A stretch of DNA of 64,000 bases from Schizochytrium sp. TIO01 (GCA_004764695.1 SMSO01000032.1:5207483-5271482); one strand, 5' to 3'. Positions 44,644 through 59,612 are shown, counted from the stretch's first letter. Numbers and translations: made by a program. The notes: a model not told the origin generated them from the sequence alone.

Positions 44644-45275
44644 GATGTCTCCAAGGTCGATTGAGCTCACCGAAGACCCCCTTCGCCTTTTCCCGCTCTT
44701 GCTCTGGAGGTTCAAGTTACTCTTTTGGATACGATTGCCGTCCTCTGCTACGGACAGCCTTCGTTTTCTCGAGTGGCTCTCCTCAGCCGCTGCTGCAACT
44801 GCTGTGGCTACCGAGGCGTCGCTTTCGCTGTAAATTCGAGCTGCGGTCGCGCGAGGAGGCAGGCTCTCTGAGTCCTGCACCTCGGCGCCGCTCCAGTCCT
44901 CCGTGCCTATGTTGCTTTTGAAAAGTCGCTAATGAGGTCTGCTGCTCTTTCGGCAGCGACCTCACAGCGAACGATGACCTCCTCCTCTTCTCCTTCTTCC
45001 TGTCCTCTCTTTCCTTCTCTCTCTATCCTATTACACTAAGCAGTAGTTAGATAGCTAGATAGCTAAATAGAGAGCACCTAATATATATATATATTCACGA
45101 ACTAAGTATCTCTTTCTTTTCAAAAGAAAGAAATACCACTACGCCCGGACTAGGAGGTGTTACTGACCCCCTTATAACTGGTTGATTAAAAGTTGCTCGG
45201 TAGCGGGTCCTAGGAAGTCGATAGCAGCTCACTCACTTATAGAGAAAAGCACAGAACAATGCACGAGGATTCTTT

Positions 45276-45331
45276 GCTTTTCTTTGCTTTTCTTTGCCTT
45301 TCTTTCTTTCTTTCTTTCTTCCTTTTCTTTA
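45276..45331 (+). repeat. Pyrimidine tract (CTTTT / CTTT)n
   Basis: Tandem TTTGC TTTTC and CTTT units upstream of the ATCase gene. A complementary-type purine tract (GAGAAA)n lies at about 45393-45420. Confidence 0.8.
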
Positions 45332-48300
45332 ATGCTTACTCGCTCGCTAGCAGCCGCCTATCTGTTGAGGTAGGGTGGGCTAGCAGAGGAGGAGAAAGAA
45401 AGAGAAAGAGAAAGAGAAAGGACCTGAAATGGACAGCACGCAGCAGAGGTCCCTCGAGGTTTGACGAGATGAGTGGAATGAACAGCAGGAACTCAGTGAT
45501 CTAGAAAATAGGTAACAAATGAATGCCCCTGCTGCTGCCCAAGCTGCTGAAGTGGCTTGAATCGACCTGTCTCGACCCAACTCGACTCGACTCGACTCGA
45601 CCCGGCTTGGCTTGGCGTGGCTCGAGTCAGCTCAGCTCAGCTCGATCTCGACTATGGATGGCTGAGGTATGCGAGGATATCCTAGGATAAGGTGAACAGG
45701 TCTTAGAGCTTGACTTGAGAGACTCAGCTAGCGAGAGTAAGAGAGAGGATGGGAGAATGGAGATTGAAGTCCAGACGTACGCCTGTGAGGACGAGGAAGA
45801 ACGACGAGTGGTAACAACAGCAGGAGTGCGACGCGGTTTCCTGCAATTAATTTAGATGCTTTCTCCGACTCCGTCTCCGTCCCTGTTTCCACTTTCTTCT
45901 TCTCCAGTGGTCCTGTCCTGTGACTACTTTGTTCACTTTTTCCCCCAATGCCTTCTTTCGAGGACAATTTCTTGCCGAATCTCCTCGCAAAGCGGGGGGT
46001 TTCAATGTTGAGATGCGTAGAGCTCAACTTGTTCCGCGTGGTCTGCGATCCTTCGAGAGGTCCAAATGTCCAAATGAGAAATGGGTAAACAGACTGAAAA
46101 CCTGGAAACCTGAGGCGATAATGGGACAGAACTTCACGAGAATTCTCAAAATGAACCCAAAAGTGAGTTACCGAGTGCACGCAGGCCTCGCGAATGCCGA
46201 GAATACGCTGTTAAGTTGGAAAACGGGACTTTGTGTGGCAGAATTGTGATTCTTTTTCTTCTGATAGTCAAGTGTTTCTTCGGTATATAAACAGTAATCT
46301 GGATAGAATTTCACTTGAAACCAGTCCGTGCTCACTGATCGCTGATCTCCTCTTAGGGATTCACTGCAAGAGGCTATGCCAATACTGAGCTCCAATCGTC
46401 TTGAAAAAGACCAATCAGGAAGATGAGGGTGACCACAAGCACAGTTGAAAGGTCCCGAGTTTGAGTTGCAATTTGGACTACTAACTGAAGAAAATGTGGC
46501 CAAATATGAAAAAAAAAAACTCGCTTTGCCTGATGTTAGAGGATCTCCGAAAGATTGCTTTACTTTTGCCTCGATTTTTGGACGGCCCGAAGCAGTGATA
46601 TGAAGATTCTCAGCGGAAATAAGAAAAGACGGAGTGCTCTTGTTTAAAATAAGAGTACCGCTCTGTACCTCAGCAACGTATCCCCAAAATCAGTATCCAC
46701 CAAGACAAAGACTAAGCTGGCCTTTTATTAAAAATGCCCCAGAGGCGTTCACTTTTATTAAGGTTTTAGTGGCGTTGGATGATCTTTTCTTGTTTTAGCT
46801 TCTCACACAGAAGATCATAAAACACGTAAGGTCGATTTGTAAAAAATGGCTTTGAATATTTTGTTTCGAAAAAGAGAATTTGAAACAATTTTCTGGATCA
46901 ACACTGTGCAAGGGTCCCTGTACTTCTTTTGAGGACTTCGGGAATCTTTTATTTTCGATGTCTCAGGAGCGAAAAAGATCTGTGTAACACTGGGCACGAA
47001 CTTGCATAGACAAGCTCAGCTTTTGCGGCTTGGCGAGAAACCCAAAGCACCACGCCCTGTAGGTCGCAGCGCCCCCTTCGAAACGCAGCGCAGGCTCAAT
47101 ACCACAAGGCTCGAGAGCGGTCTATACACAGCACCACTTGCCTGGGTCCGTCAAACAAACTTGAATGAAGAACTTTGAAATCTGCCAGACGTAGCTCAAG
47201 AAGCGTAAGCTAGAGCAGACCAACGAACAGGATGCCTTCAAAACAGTAGGCGTGGGCCAAGAGCTTGCCTTACTCGAGGTTCCTCTAGGTCGTCCCTGTC
47301 AACAACACCAGTCTAGTACACCAGCGCAAAGTCCCGCGATGGCAGCGTCGCTGTTTGCCTCTTTCCACGGTTTGGGTTTTGCTTTTCTTTGTACATTTGC
47401 TTTCTAAGACAAAGAGAAAGAAATGTAAAGAGAAACACTTTGTCTGCCTTTTTCTTATCTTTTAATTTAAAAATAAAGAAAAGAAATAACAAAGTGTTAT
47501 TTTCTGTTGTCTGATGCTTTACTTTGAGATGATGATTTTTTGAAAAGAAAAAACTCTTTAAATAATTCTTTGATGAAAGAAACTAGCAAAATCAGATATG
47601 CGGAAACACATACGATTGTTGCTGATAAACTGATATATATACATCACAATAATTAAATAATAGCGTTTAAAGTAAAACCTCACGAAGGCGCACGACCTTA
47701 CCATCATCTGTATAGTTTCTACCTTTCGGGATCAGTAAATAGTAATCTAATATTTACCATTCGATTTTCTCTCCGAGTGTGCAAGACCAAAGTGAGCTAA
47801 TTGTTTCCAAACCATTACCAACAAGGCTGGTCTCTCTTGGGGAACGAACACCATTACCTTCTAGGCTTCGCAAGCAAGAACGTTTCAAGCGACACAACTC
47901 TTATATTGAAACATGAACTATTCTAAATATTGTGCCTGCAAATAGCTTTTTGGTACGCTCTTCCAATCAATCTGAGCTATTTATGACATCCTGCGAAGTC
48001 TGAAGATGACTAAAGGTAAAAATCCGACGTTTTACTGAGAACAATGCAAACTAGAAAGAAGCAAACCTTTGTTGGACTATAGTTGGCTCGCTATGCGAAG
48101 TAAGACAAGAACTTTCATAATTAAGTTGTGCCAGATATCGTGTCATGATAAAAATAAAAATATATTATGCTAGCATCAACTACATGTCAAATCAAAACTT
48201 CAGTAGGGAGCTAGATCACAAGAACTTGTTTTATGCTAAGCCATCACTACATCACCAACTCGAATGAATCTGCGTCTTTATAGGATAATTTAGCACAGTT

Positions 48301-51300
48301 TTGCTACAAAATACATTCGCAACCTGTTTCCAGTAGAAACTCAGTGGTGGTGCCAAAACGACTGGTTTGTCATGAAGAAGCTGAATTATATCATATTTAT
48401 GCTTACTTCATTATACTGAGTCGGAGGGAACTATGCTGAAAGACTTTAGAAATTTGTGTCTACGCTATGGTGGGATGTCATGTTTCAAATGTCTTGAAAG
48501 TTGGCGTTTTTTATTCTACAGAGTTTCGGTAATAGTGTGTTCGAGTCTTTTGCGAACAATTTTTAAATGTTTCTTGTAGTGTAATTTCAGTATAGAGATT
48601 GAAAACACAGAAGAGCGTCAAGGAGAACACTGATGTATGTTATAACTTCAAGCAAACCATGTGGTCATATATTCGTAACGTAAACCAAGTTTAGTCAGCT
48701 GGACTTTTTTTAGAGTTATCTCACGAAGTAAAGTCGCATGAGTCATGACAAGAGTCCTGCGAGAACATTCTTGTACTTCCTTTGCTCACATCACTCCATG
48801 AACGCACAGTCGAGGCACATTTGTTTTTGGTAAAGCTCGAACACTCAGAATCCCTCTTTCTTCGTTTAAACATATCATTTGGTGGCTTATTATTCGCGTT
48901 ATTTCAAGACCTTGTAGAAAAAGAAATTCGGTAAATCCGAACACAACATCAACGTTGTTAAAAATAAATTTTATTGGCATTTTGATGAGAGCCATTCATG
49001 TTTGTTATTTAAATACGGAACCGGTAGAGTTTTGCAGGATGATTTCGTTCGACCTTTTCATGAGTGCAGGCATACTTTAACTACTGATAGATTTTTTTAA
49101 GACTGGTAGCGATATGGGCATTGCGCTATGGAGACAATTTCAACTTGGCAAATGGATCGTAGTCCTAAATACAACATAGGGAGCGAACGATCAATCAAAT
49201 GCGCTGCATTAATTGACTTTTTGTTGATGGAGTATTTAATGCGTACTGAAAATATATCACTTATACTCATTTTCCCTCTTTAATTTTATTTTCTATAAAG
49301 TTCAAATATTTTATGAAGATATGCAGCCTGCATTTAAACCTCAACTTGAGAATTAGTCGATATTCACCCTATGATTTCATGCACATCGAAAAAGGAGCAT
49401 TTGTCGAAATAAGTAGAAGGTTTAACTATAGTATATATTATTTAAGTAAAAAATTATGATATATTTTAATTAAAGCAACTTTGACTTTTTTATAACTATC
49501 TTTTAAAGCTAAATAGAAGTAAGGGGGGAGACTAAATATTCCTGTTCAAGAATGAAACTTTGAGACATATGCATTTCACACAAACTTTTTTTTAAATTTA
49601 AACTTCTGAAACGTTGTTAATTTTTTTTTCTAAGCACCAAACACTAGACCGTGGCTAAGTAGGGCTACATGTGCAAATATACATAGGAATGAGAAGCTAG
49701 TAAAATCAAGAGGCTGTTCAAATAATTAGGGGTTGGGGTTATCAATTTTTATATTTGTTTTTATAGTGGTGCTTACATAATTTATGTAATAACTTCCAGG
49801 AAGTCATCAAGACTAGTCAAAACTTCCAGGTACTAGATTCGATGGGAACGCGACAGGAGATGTCACTCGTTTCCCGCTAATAGCAAAATGAATGTATCAA
49901 AAGGGGTTACTGTTACAATACTACGTGTATCAGTGAATCGTAGATCTGTGTTCTCCTTCCAAACAGCGTGCCAGGCTGCTAATACTTTAAGGTATAAATA
50001 TAGCAGTAGGCACAAAGTTACCCAATTAGATCGTAGTAATAACAAAAGAGTAAAGAAAAGAATTAAGAACTAAAAGTGACTCCATTTATTTCTAAAGATC
50101 AAATCCGAAAGAATAGAAGCTTTTAGGATAGCTCCGTGTTGACGAGAATGAAGGGTAATCGAACAAGGAATCGTCACTGACTATTTGAATTCAAGGAAAA
50201 TCGTGCGCGTCAACTACTCTGCAATGCTTTTTCACAATTTTGCAGCGGCTTCTTAATGAGGTCTCCATAAAACTTATGTACTTATTTATGATTCTAAGTA
50301 CGTTACAATCTCGAGTGCTGTTATTCTTGGAGTCCTTCGTTTGAATCAAGACCCGATCCAAGTGCAGAAACTTATTTGAATAGCATGGGACCAGCGACAG
50401 TCCCATTTTCGCTTGGAATGCTCGCCTCATTTCATACCTACGGCTTGGTGTCCACAAAATGATGCAATGTTTTAATCACCAGCTCAATATGATGTCACCC
50501 AGCATGGAGAAAAGATATATGCTTCCTCGACATAAATTAAACCTTGAAGTGTATTCATCAAAACATTCTCATCGATGGAGTGTTTGCCGAAAAAATACTC
50601 ATATTAAGAGATAATGGTTCGCCTTAATCGTTGGTAAGCTTTTGTGGATATAATTTAATTATAATAATAATAAAATAATAAATATACATATGATAAAAGC
50701 ATGCTATTTTAAAAGCTACTATCCAGAGATTATTTCACCTTCCACTTGACTAAAACTCTAAGGCCAAATCAAATCAGCGATTGAAAAATTGCGCAAAAAC
50801 GCTTACGAGGGTATAATATCTTCCTTTATATTAAAAATTGGTTTTTGATATATAGCAGAAATTAGGAATAACACATCTACTGACGTAGATTTAAAAAATC
50901 AAATTGAGTTAAAGCGTCACTAATCATGGAGCACAGTTAATTAATAAATTGAAGAAATTAAATCTATAGTAAGCGTTTTAAATCTATATTGTGATCCTAG
51001 CTAGCGTTAGTTGGCAATCTAAATGTAGAACGAGCAGATTGACTCTAAATTGCTCATATTTGAGTTATCTCAACAATTCACATGCCTGATAAATATCAAT
51101 GCATTCAGCCTTATCTTACCACAGAATATTCACAAGTTGGCAAACCAAATTCTGAAGCTGGCGTATGGGCTAAACACACCTCCACATAGTTTTCAGAAGT
51201 ATTAGCCAATGGAAACTACGATGGTATACAGATGAAAGAAATAATATGAACCTGAAAACAAAATAAGCAATGTCACTTTGCTTTGAGGGTACGCAAAACA

Positions 51301-51959
51301 TATTTTGGTACTGTTGCTTTTAAGATCTCTGCTATGTGTTTTTGGACACTGCTGGCTAGTCGTGAAAAGTAAAGCGTATGTTGATCAAATACTTTGCACA
51401 GCCAGCAGTATTACAATACTGACTTGTGAATGTGAATTGGTCATGATGTTTAGTTATTCTTGCGCCAGGTACCTATCTGCCGAAAAAGTTTTATCCCTTC
51501 GAGATATGTGACGAGTCCATGAGTGTTGCATGTGGTTAGTAGTATGGGACCTGCCATGTCTAAAAAGGAATATTTTAAGAGACAGGTAATCAATCACAGA
51601 AGAACGAGCTAGACTTCAAGAATTCTCGGATGTAACTTTCGAGATAAGAAAGTGTTCTTAACTGTTTTATTTTTATAACTAGTGTTTTTATTTGCTTTTT
51701 TTCTTATTGAATATTTTGGTGAGCTAAGTTGAGTGTCCACAGAGGCAAAAAATAACCCACTCCACTACGCAGTGCTGCATAACGCCAATCCTTTAGTTCC
51801 GAGCGCTCATACAATAGAGTGTGATAAATTATTGAGACAGTAGATTGTAGTAACAGGGAAAGAGAGTAAATCTCTAGCTTGAAAGTTGAGATCGTTTTAC
51901 GCCGCTTCTTCCTTCGCAAAAGGGTTTTTAAACTTTTAACATGGCAACAGGAATATACA

Positions 51960-52115
51960 GGGTTTGTAGTTTTTTTTACTTTTTATTTTTTTAAAAAAAT
52001 ATATATAGTTTATTTTTTAAAATCTAAAGAATACTTCTTTAAAATAAAATAAAAATAAATATAAATATAAATATAAAATAAATATAAATATTTATTAATT
52101 TATATATAAATTAAA
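51960..52115. repeat. A+T-only low-complexity tract with (ATAAAT)n
   Basis: About 150 bp is nearly pure A/T, with repeated AAATAAATAT units and several small palindromes such as TATATATA. Confidence 0.8.
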
Positions 52116-52993
52116 ATACAAGTAACAAGTTGGGAATCAAGTGGTGCTGGCGAAGTTTTTCAAAATAAAAACTCATAAATTATATATAGGTGAGATCGGA
52201 GCAGAATAAATATTCATAGAATGTAGTAGTTTAATAATGATAAGCAAAGCAAAAAAGCGGAAACTGGAAACTTGTTTATTTGGAAACACCGTGGCGTGAC
52301 TTGCGAGTATAACTATTGTTTTGGGCTTTGTGCAAAATCAACAACAACTAGGTGATGCAAACACGATGCTTCTTTCCTTTGTTTTGTAATTCCTTTCGAT
52401 AATACTCTGTAGAATGCAGAATTGTTCAAGCTTGAATTGTCCTTTGAGGACTTGTTTCCAAGCCAAAATTTGACGCAATTTGCTGCGAGTAAAAGACTAG
52501 AGTTTTCTGGCCCAGACCTAAGTAAAATCTTGACAATGTGGAAACCTGGACATAAAAACCAAGAGAGATATTGTAGCTACTCATGTCAATACCATGCCCT
52601 TACAGATCGACTGGCCTGCATCGTCTGACAAAAGTAAATCAGTCCGGATTGTTTTAACATTTGCTGATTGCAAATGCTGGCACAGTGATACTGTGCGCTT
52701 ACCTTCAAAGATAATAGTACTTATGTATTCTTTGTAACACTAAGTCAGTGGCAGCAACTTGCAGAATGATAACTTGAACATCTATGTTGTTTATTTTAGA
52801 AATGGGAGCCAATGCACTGCATGTAGAATTCTTATTTCTCGTGTATACATTTCGTCGAGAAAGTTAAACTTTAGCAGCCAGGGATCATCAATTTGAGAGC
52901 ATAGAGTGCCTCGCAAGCAAGCCATACGTTTTGCATGTACGCGAAGGGTTGTGATGACTTTATGGAAGATCAGCAACTCCAATAGATCTACCC

Positions 52994-53015
52994 TTATCTA
53001 TCTATCTATCTATCT
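52994..53015 (+). repeat. (TCTA)n microsatellite
   Basis: Five TCTA units in A+T-rich non-coding DNA. Confidence 0.85.
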
Positions 53016-56000
53016 CTAATAAAGATTGTTTCCAACCTAACTTGTCATTCTGAGTAACCAAAGTCACTTCAAGCACCCGAGGAATTAATTTTCTTTTTCT
53101 TTAGAAATCTTTCATACACATAACAATAAATATATTTTGTTCGTTATGCGTTATGGGATAGAATTTCTTAACGAGAGTTGTGTTTTCCTTCTAGGTTTCG
53201 GCAAATCGAGATCTCTATAGCCTGAGGTCTTGATGAACTTCTGTGTGACGTTTAAAAAAAAGTAACTAAAATAGTGAATGACACTAAGTGAGCAAAAGCC
53301 CAGTTTACAGGTGAACGTCTAAGCTAGGAGAGGTCTTCTGACAGCGGAGCGCCAATCAAACAAACAAGGTGAAAATTGAAACATGAGAATTATTGAACCT
53401 TCTCTTTTTCTTTTTCTTTTTTTAATAATTCGATATATATTTTACACATCGATATTTAAAATTTTAAGAATGGAATAAACATATTAAAATTGATCAGATT
53501 TGTGAATAGACTTACTACATCACTCGGTAAAATTTCTCTCGAATCGTGGAAGTATTCTATTCGTAAGTGTATTGTCAAGGGTGATTTTGTTTCCTAGGGT
53601 GAGTGTTTTATTTTAGTTTATGGTTCGCCGGGATCTTTTCCTCTCCGCCTAATCTTTGACCTCTCAAGGTATATATAAGCATTTCAAAATACACAAAGGT
53701 GTGAAAAATTTTCCACCTCATTTTCCCTCTCTTTTAATTAAAAATATATATATATATAGTTCTTTTAGATAATTATTTTTGTTTTATTTCTTATTTAAAA
53801 TGTTTCATTAGGTATCAAAGATTTACAACTCATTCCAACAGTTTTTCATCGGTGCAAATTCATTCTCCGAGGTTTTGTAGAATATTGCATAGCTATAAAT
53901 CTACTATTGGCTACATCTTAAAGGGAGCTTTCGCAACCTCATGCCATGCTTATATTCTAACTTCTGAAACACCTAGAGCTCAGGATGGGAGATGTAATTT
54001 ACAAAAGAACGCAGCTTCTTAGAGACGCGTGTTGAAACTATTCTGTAGTTCTTTTCTCGGAGTCTATATTGATAAGTTTTCAGGCTGCTTTTTAAACTCA
54101 AAGGAGGCTTGAAGATGACTGTAAGGCAATATTGTTCTGATATCAAATGAACTCGAGGCGCTGATACAGAACTTTCTGTAGGGGAAATTTAGCAATACGG
54201 TGCTTTTACAATTTAGAATAAACAAGCTAAGTATAACTCTGATTTCACTGTACTTTCCCACGGTAGGTATGCCCATCTCCGCAGGCGAAGATGGAAACAA
54301 TGAAACTGAAATAGCTCCCTACGATATAACATGCATGGTTGGACCTGTTACATCAACTTTCTCCTGTTCATCATGACCAAGTAGTACGTAAGCTCCTGGC
54401 GAGAATAGTTGTTCCAAGCTGACCTGAAGTATATACCCTGCACGATTCTTTAGCTCAGACAAGGGATAAGTCTCCGAAGGCACGCACGCACAAGCTTTTT
54501 GAGTCTGAATCGCCGCTTGCCCTCACATAGCACTTTCCAATTTAAGAGATACTATGTTCCTTTGCATCTTCTAAATGGAAGCCAAATAGTGTTGCTTCGT
54601 ATTCCCACTTTTCTATTTCTAAAAATTGTTTTCAAATGTAACAGTTTTTATGCTTATTTTGTTCTTCAAGTTCTGCTTCTTTTAATTAATATAAAATCAT
54701 TCTAGTTCGTATGATAGTAAGTACTACCTTAGAATATTGAATTCTTAAATTGCTCAATGCGTATTCGTCAAAATCTCAGAAGGGCGTCATAGGTAACGAA
54801 GAGCTTGCATGAATTGATAACGCGAAGACCTCTGACTCGATCAGGTAACAGAAAGAATGAATGACTCGTCAGCCACCTCAACTAGCATCCTGCTTTTGTT
54901 ATATTATAAAAGTGGAACACTAAAAAAGGAAGACGTTTGTCTGGGCCAGTTCACGTGTGATGCGGCTTTTCTTGATGCAAACATTGTTCAAGCAACGCAT
55001 AAGGACTTTGAAAGTTAGTCAAATAAGTAGCATGGACATGATTTGCAAAATTATGACGCAGTACAAATAAGCTTTCCATCGAGCCAGACCAGATATGGAT
55101 GACTGTTTTTACTGGATTTTACACCCAAGTCAAAGGATTAAAAGGAATAGCCTCTGATTAGTGAGACAAGATTTTTGGAGGCAATATGTCTTGTTTAAGC
55201 ACCACGAAGTGTGCGAAACAACAACATATATAGCTATATCAACAATTCATATTTTTAACTATTTAAAAAGCCGACAGAGCTTGTTGCTTCTTTGGCAGTT
55301 GTCTATCAGCACCCATCAAACTCAACAACATACATAAATAAGTTAAAATAGTGGTGGGTTGGGTCGGGTCTTGTCGACATCTGATCTAGGTTGCAGCTGC
55401 CTGCAAGCTAGTATTCGGGCATTTTCAATTCCAATCGGATTGCACAGAACTTGCGAAGCCTGGTTTGTAGGGTGGCTAAACTGGTTGTCCTCCGACTTCT
55501 GGTTGGCTTACTTCAAAGGCCTTCTGATTTGGTTTGCTATGTTATTTGCGTATAAATGCGGAGTTTGTTCTTTTCTGAGACCGCCGTGAACTACGGTGGT
55601 CAGCAGTTTACGCATCGAGACTCAGACAATTTTAAACCCAATTTAAAACAAACGTTGACGAAATAGCTGCTTCAAGAAGAATGTTGGGGCCCTCTTTGTT
55701 TGCTTGACTCAAAGAGTCTCTTAGAGATATACCCCTTACTTTTACATTTCATTATTTGCAAAATCCTAAAAGATTGAAACGTTTGTGCTTAAAAGGATTA
55801 ACACTGGATAACTTGAGCCTCAATAAGTTGTAGGCATCAACTTCTATATATCTATATATATGTATAAACAAGTGCTGCCTGCACCTGGAAATAACATACA
55901 GCGAGTATGGACAGAAAATTGGTGCCTAAATTTTATAAAATGAGGATTTTATTCAAACTTTCTCATTTTTTTAAACAGAATAATACCGGCGCTACGCTCG

Positions 56001-56832
56001 GACTGAGTAGAACAATCATAATCGTAAACGCGTTGAATCTTCTTAATTTAAATTGTAAGAGGATTTAACACATCTGTGAAGACATATTTGTCGCCCGTCT
56101 AGCTTTAGATCTACTGTATGAGAAGGGAATAGCGGGGTACTTCAATTCAGTTCTTGTTTGTAGTCTATTAATCAAAAAGAGAAGCGAAGAGAAAACCCTC
56201 ACTATACGTGTCTCTGATAGACTACTTTATTGATACATCACTCAAGAACCTCGTGCATCGACCTACAGGAACAGTAAAACTAGAAAGAGGACCAAGCTTC
56301 TTCTAATAGCATGAGCTATTAATGTTTCAAAATACATTTTCTGTCAAGGAGTAGCGCCCGTGATTTCTTAACTCTCATCGTACACAAGAAATCCTTACAC
56401 ACTCAAGGCATCTCATGCTTGAACAGAATAAAAACAGAAATAAGATTAAAGCATGCGTTGATGCATGAGGTGTTCTCGTTGCTTGTTATTTGAATTGGTT
56501 CTTGTAACATGTCTTGGAGTGGTGATGCTACAGCTGAAGTTATTATCAATAGCTTTCTGATTTGTGAGAGTCACCCCACTTGCGCTCAACTGTAAAAAAT
56601 CTGATTAGATTGTGGAAAGAGTGAATAGCGAGTAAAATGTATTTGCGTATGAACCACAAAGCCATTCATATTTGTGGAATAAAAATGAAAAGTCAATTAA
56701 ACATTTTTTGAGTGTTTCGGAGATAAGCGACGTATTATAACGTGTATTCATTTGCTTGAGCAGCTTTAGGCAGGATCAATATAAACTGAGCTCACAGTCG
56801 CGGCTATTCTAAAAATTTCCAGCAAATACCGA

Positions 56833-56916
56833 ATTCATTCATTCATTCATTCATTCATTCATTCATTCATTCATTCATTCATTCATTCATTCATTCATTC
56901 ATTCATTCATTCATTC
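56833..56916 (+). repeat. (ATTC)n microsatellite, 21 units
   Basis: 84 bp of uninterrupted ATTC. The same tetranucleotide recurs in the opposite orientation at 60771-60879. Confidence 0.97.
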
Positions 56917-58855
56917 CTGCATGATCTACCTATATCCAAAAATGAACAAATAAATAGCAACATAAACTTCGCGCCTACTAAATTTGAAATGCCAACTAGG
57001 GTTACTTATTAGCTTGTCGGTTGCTATCTAAGCCTTGGAGCTCTCGCTCCTTGTTTTGCTGGGTGTTATAAGTTTATCGTAATCAAACTTCTTTGACTAG
57101 TGTTATAGAGAGGCTCAAAAGAGTTGTCCCTGCTGAGCCTTTTCACTCGTCGCAGTTGTTAATAATTTTTCAGATCTCTCTTTCTCTTTCGTTGCTAATC
57201 ACAACAACAGGAAAAGTAGCATAGTATCGTCAAAAATTCTTGTCTTGATGTCGTTTATAAGTGTGTGGTCTTCATGAACTATTGTAAGGCTTATCCCTGT
57301 GCTACTATCCAGATGCTTCAGGTTTCAGATCTTCAGGTGTACTCGTTTGATAAATTGAAATATGTTTCAGAGTCGTCTACCATAATCAACAGAATTTCAC
57401 GCTTGCTGCTTTGGCACGCATCAAAAATTAAATACTGTCCAATTTCACGAAAATAGATCAAGCTTCACACCAAGTTCAATCTTTACAGCAGATAAACGGA
57501 GTCGTAATTCTCATAATAGTAGAATTGTTTACGAGAAATGACCTGTCCACACAAATGGTCTGTATTGTAACTAAACCAAACATGTACTGAAATTGTGCAT
57601 CTTGTTTTAGTGTGGTGCATATTGATCAAAAGTAGCGTTTCGGAAATCAATATTTTCCATACTTTGTGACAGTTACGTGCGTCAACAAATGCTTTCATGT
57701 TAGCATAGGTCTTCTAGCTTCACTGAAAAGGAACAACCTATACTCACCCAGCTTATCTCATAAGTTTGTACTCACCCTTCACTATGTGAGTGTTCAACTA
57801 TTTAATTACAACTATCTACAACACCATAGTTGCGAGTTTTGTAATTTGAAAACTGTTCTAGTTATGTTGGAGGTGAGGATTCAACCTGCACAATATATAT
57901 ATATAAATACATCATAAGCACATATCGTGACGTTCGTGATGCATTCAGAGTGTTGTCTGCATAATCCAAAACTTTGTTTGAGATTATTTAACAAGGGCCA
58001 AGCTGCGCACAAGCTGTCCCATGCCCTTCCCCTGTGCAGCTTTACAACAATCTATGTAGGTTGAACTACCATGATTATAGCACCTCTTCTAGGTTTTGTC
58101 TGAATTTAATTTGTCAACGACAAGTTCCAATGATGTTCTTCCTCGAGCCAAGTGTTGCATATTATCTGTCACACGTCTAGATCCGTTTAAGCCAAACTTT
58201 TCAAAATTCTTCGGTGATCACTTTTGTCAGTCACCAGATCAACATCGACTGAAGAATCTTTCACTCTTTCATGAATCAGGTACAATAGAGAAGGCCGTGC
58301 AACTGCGTCATGCTTACTTGGTCCATGTTTCATGGGTTCATTTGTTTAAAACCAAAACACTAACATTACATAGAGGCTCCAAGGTCTCTTTTTTCTGACT
58401 CGATCCTCTCATTCATTTCCGGGAGCGCGTTCCCACGTTCCCTTCGTTCCCGCATCATGTCCACGCGTCATCATAACGACCCATAAGAGAATGATGGAAG
58501 CAAGGTATACATTCTAGAAGAACCTCATCCCTTCTTCTTATAACATAATCACTGCAACACCTAAGTTACAGAAGCCCATTAGGTAAGGTATTCTTGGTAA
58601 TATATGACCGCGTGTATGTATCCGCACGACTCTGTTCTCGTGTGGTGAACAGTGCAGTACGCGTTGTCTTGTACCGGCAAGACACCGAAAACACCATTAA
58701 AAGAAGCAATTTAATCGAGTTAAAGTTTCCTACAAGACCGACGCTCGCAGAGAGCGTTGGAGAACGGCAAGAGAACGTTTGTTCGCGAAGGTCTCAGTCA
58801 CTCGCGTAAGTCATAGCGTTAGTTCTCCAAGCAAATAAATAGGACTGAGCGAATT

Positions 58856-58897
58856 CTTTCTTTCCTTTTCTTTCTTTCTTTCTTTCTTTTCTTTCTC
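58856..58897 (+). repeat. (TTTC)n microsatellite
   Basis: About ten TTTC units with small interruptions. Confidence 0.85.
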
Positions 58898-59510
58898 CTG
58901 AAGTTCAAGGAGTCCACTCAAAGCGCACTCTCTTCGCGCCCAGGCCTGAAGTGAGAGAGGACGGAGCGGCCGCTGAGCTCTTCGATAACAGTCGAAAAAC
59001 GCGCATCCATCACAGACTGACTGAGCAAGTCATTTGGACCCCTGGGAAAGTCATTCCTCCTACTTTGGGCGATACTATCATGCAAAACAAAATTTTAATG
59101 ACGCACTCCTACCGCTCTCAGTAGGTACTCTTACCCCAACACTCTCTTTTAATTTTAAAAAGCATTAAAACTAGATTAAACTATGCTATGTCTCTTCTAA
59201 AATTAGTTTATTTAGTTAGCGTACTGGTACATGAATGGCTAGCCAACAAACTAAACAAAAAGAAAAAAACTGTTTCAACTTCTTCTTCTTCTTCTTCTTT
59301 ATGGAGCTATAGCCCTATTTATGTATTAGAAGGCGAAGAAAAAGGAACAGAGACTCTGGAAAGAAGCGCAAAAGAGAGGCGGTTTTTCCTTCAAGTTTTG
59401 AGGCCCACAAAGTGTTCCATTGGCGTTCTGATTAGCTCCACCCAGGTGTTCCTACTCTTAGGCCTACGTAAGTAGTATTATAGTAATTGATAGCTATCAC
59501 AGGTCTTCAG

Positions 59511-59558
59511 TTTGTTTGTCTGTTTGTCTGTTTGTCTGTCTGTTTGTTTGTTGGTTGG
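59511..59558 (+). repeat. (TTTG/TCTG)n tetranucleotide array
   Basis: About 12 alternating TTTG and TCTG units. Confidence 0.85.
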
Positions 59559-59612
59559 TGCCTCTGTTGCGTTGGAGCGAAGAGCAGTCTGCTCAGGGTA
59601 AGGGATAAGCGT

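Noticed and set aside
44643-44880. Starting the ATCase at the GTG at 44880
   Set aside because: GTG initiation is not expected for a nuclear gene; the ATG at 44643 gives a full-length catalytic chain. The upstream open stretch is reported as a finding instead.
58096-58398. 100-codon plus-strand frame in the gene-poor region
   Set aside because: It opens at TTG, has no recognisable motif and no coding-like composition.
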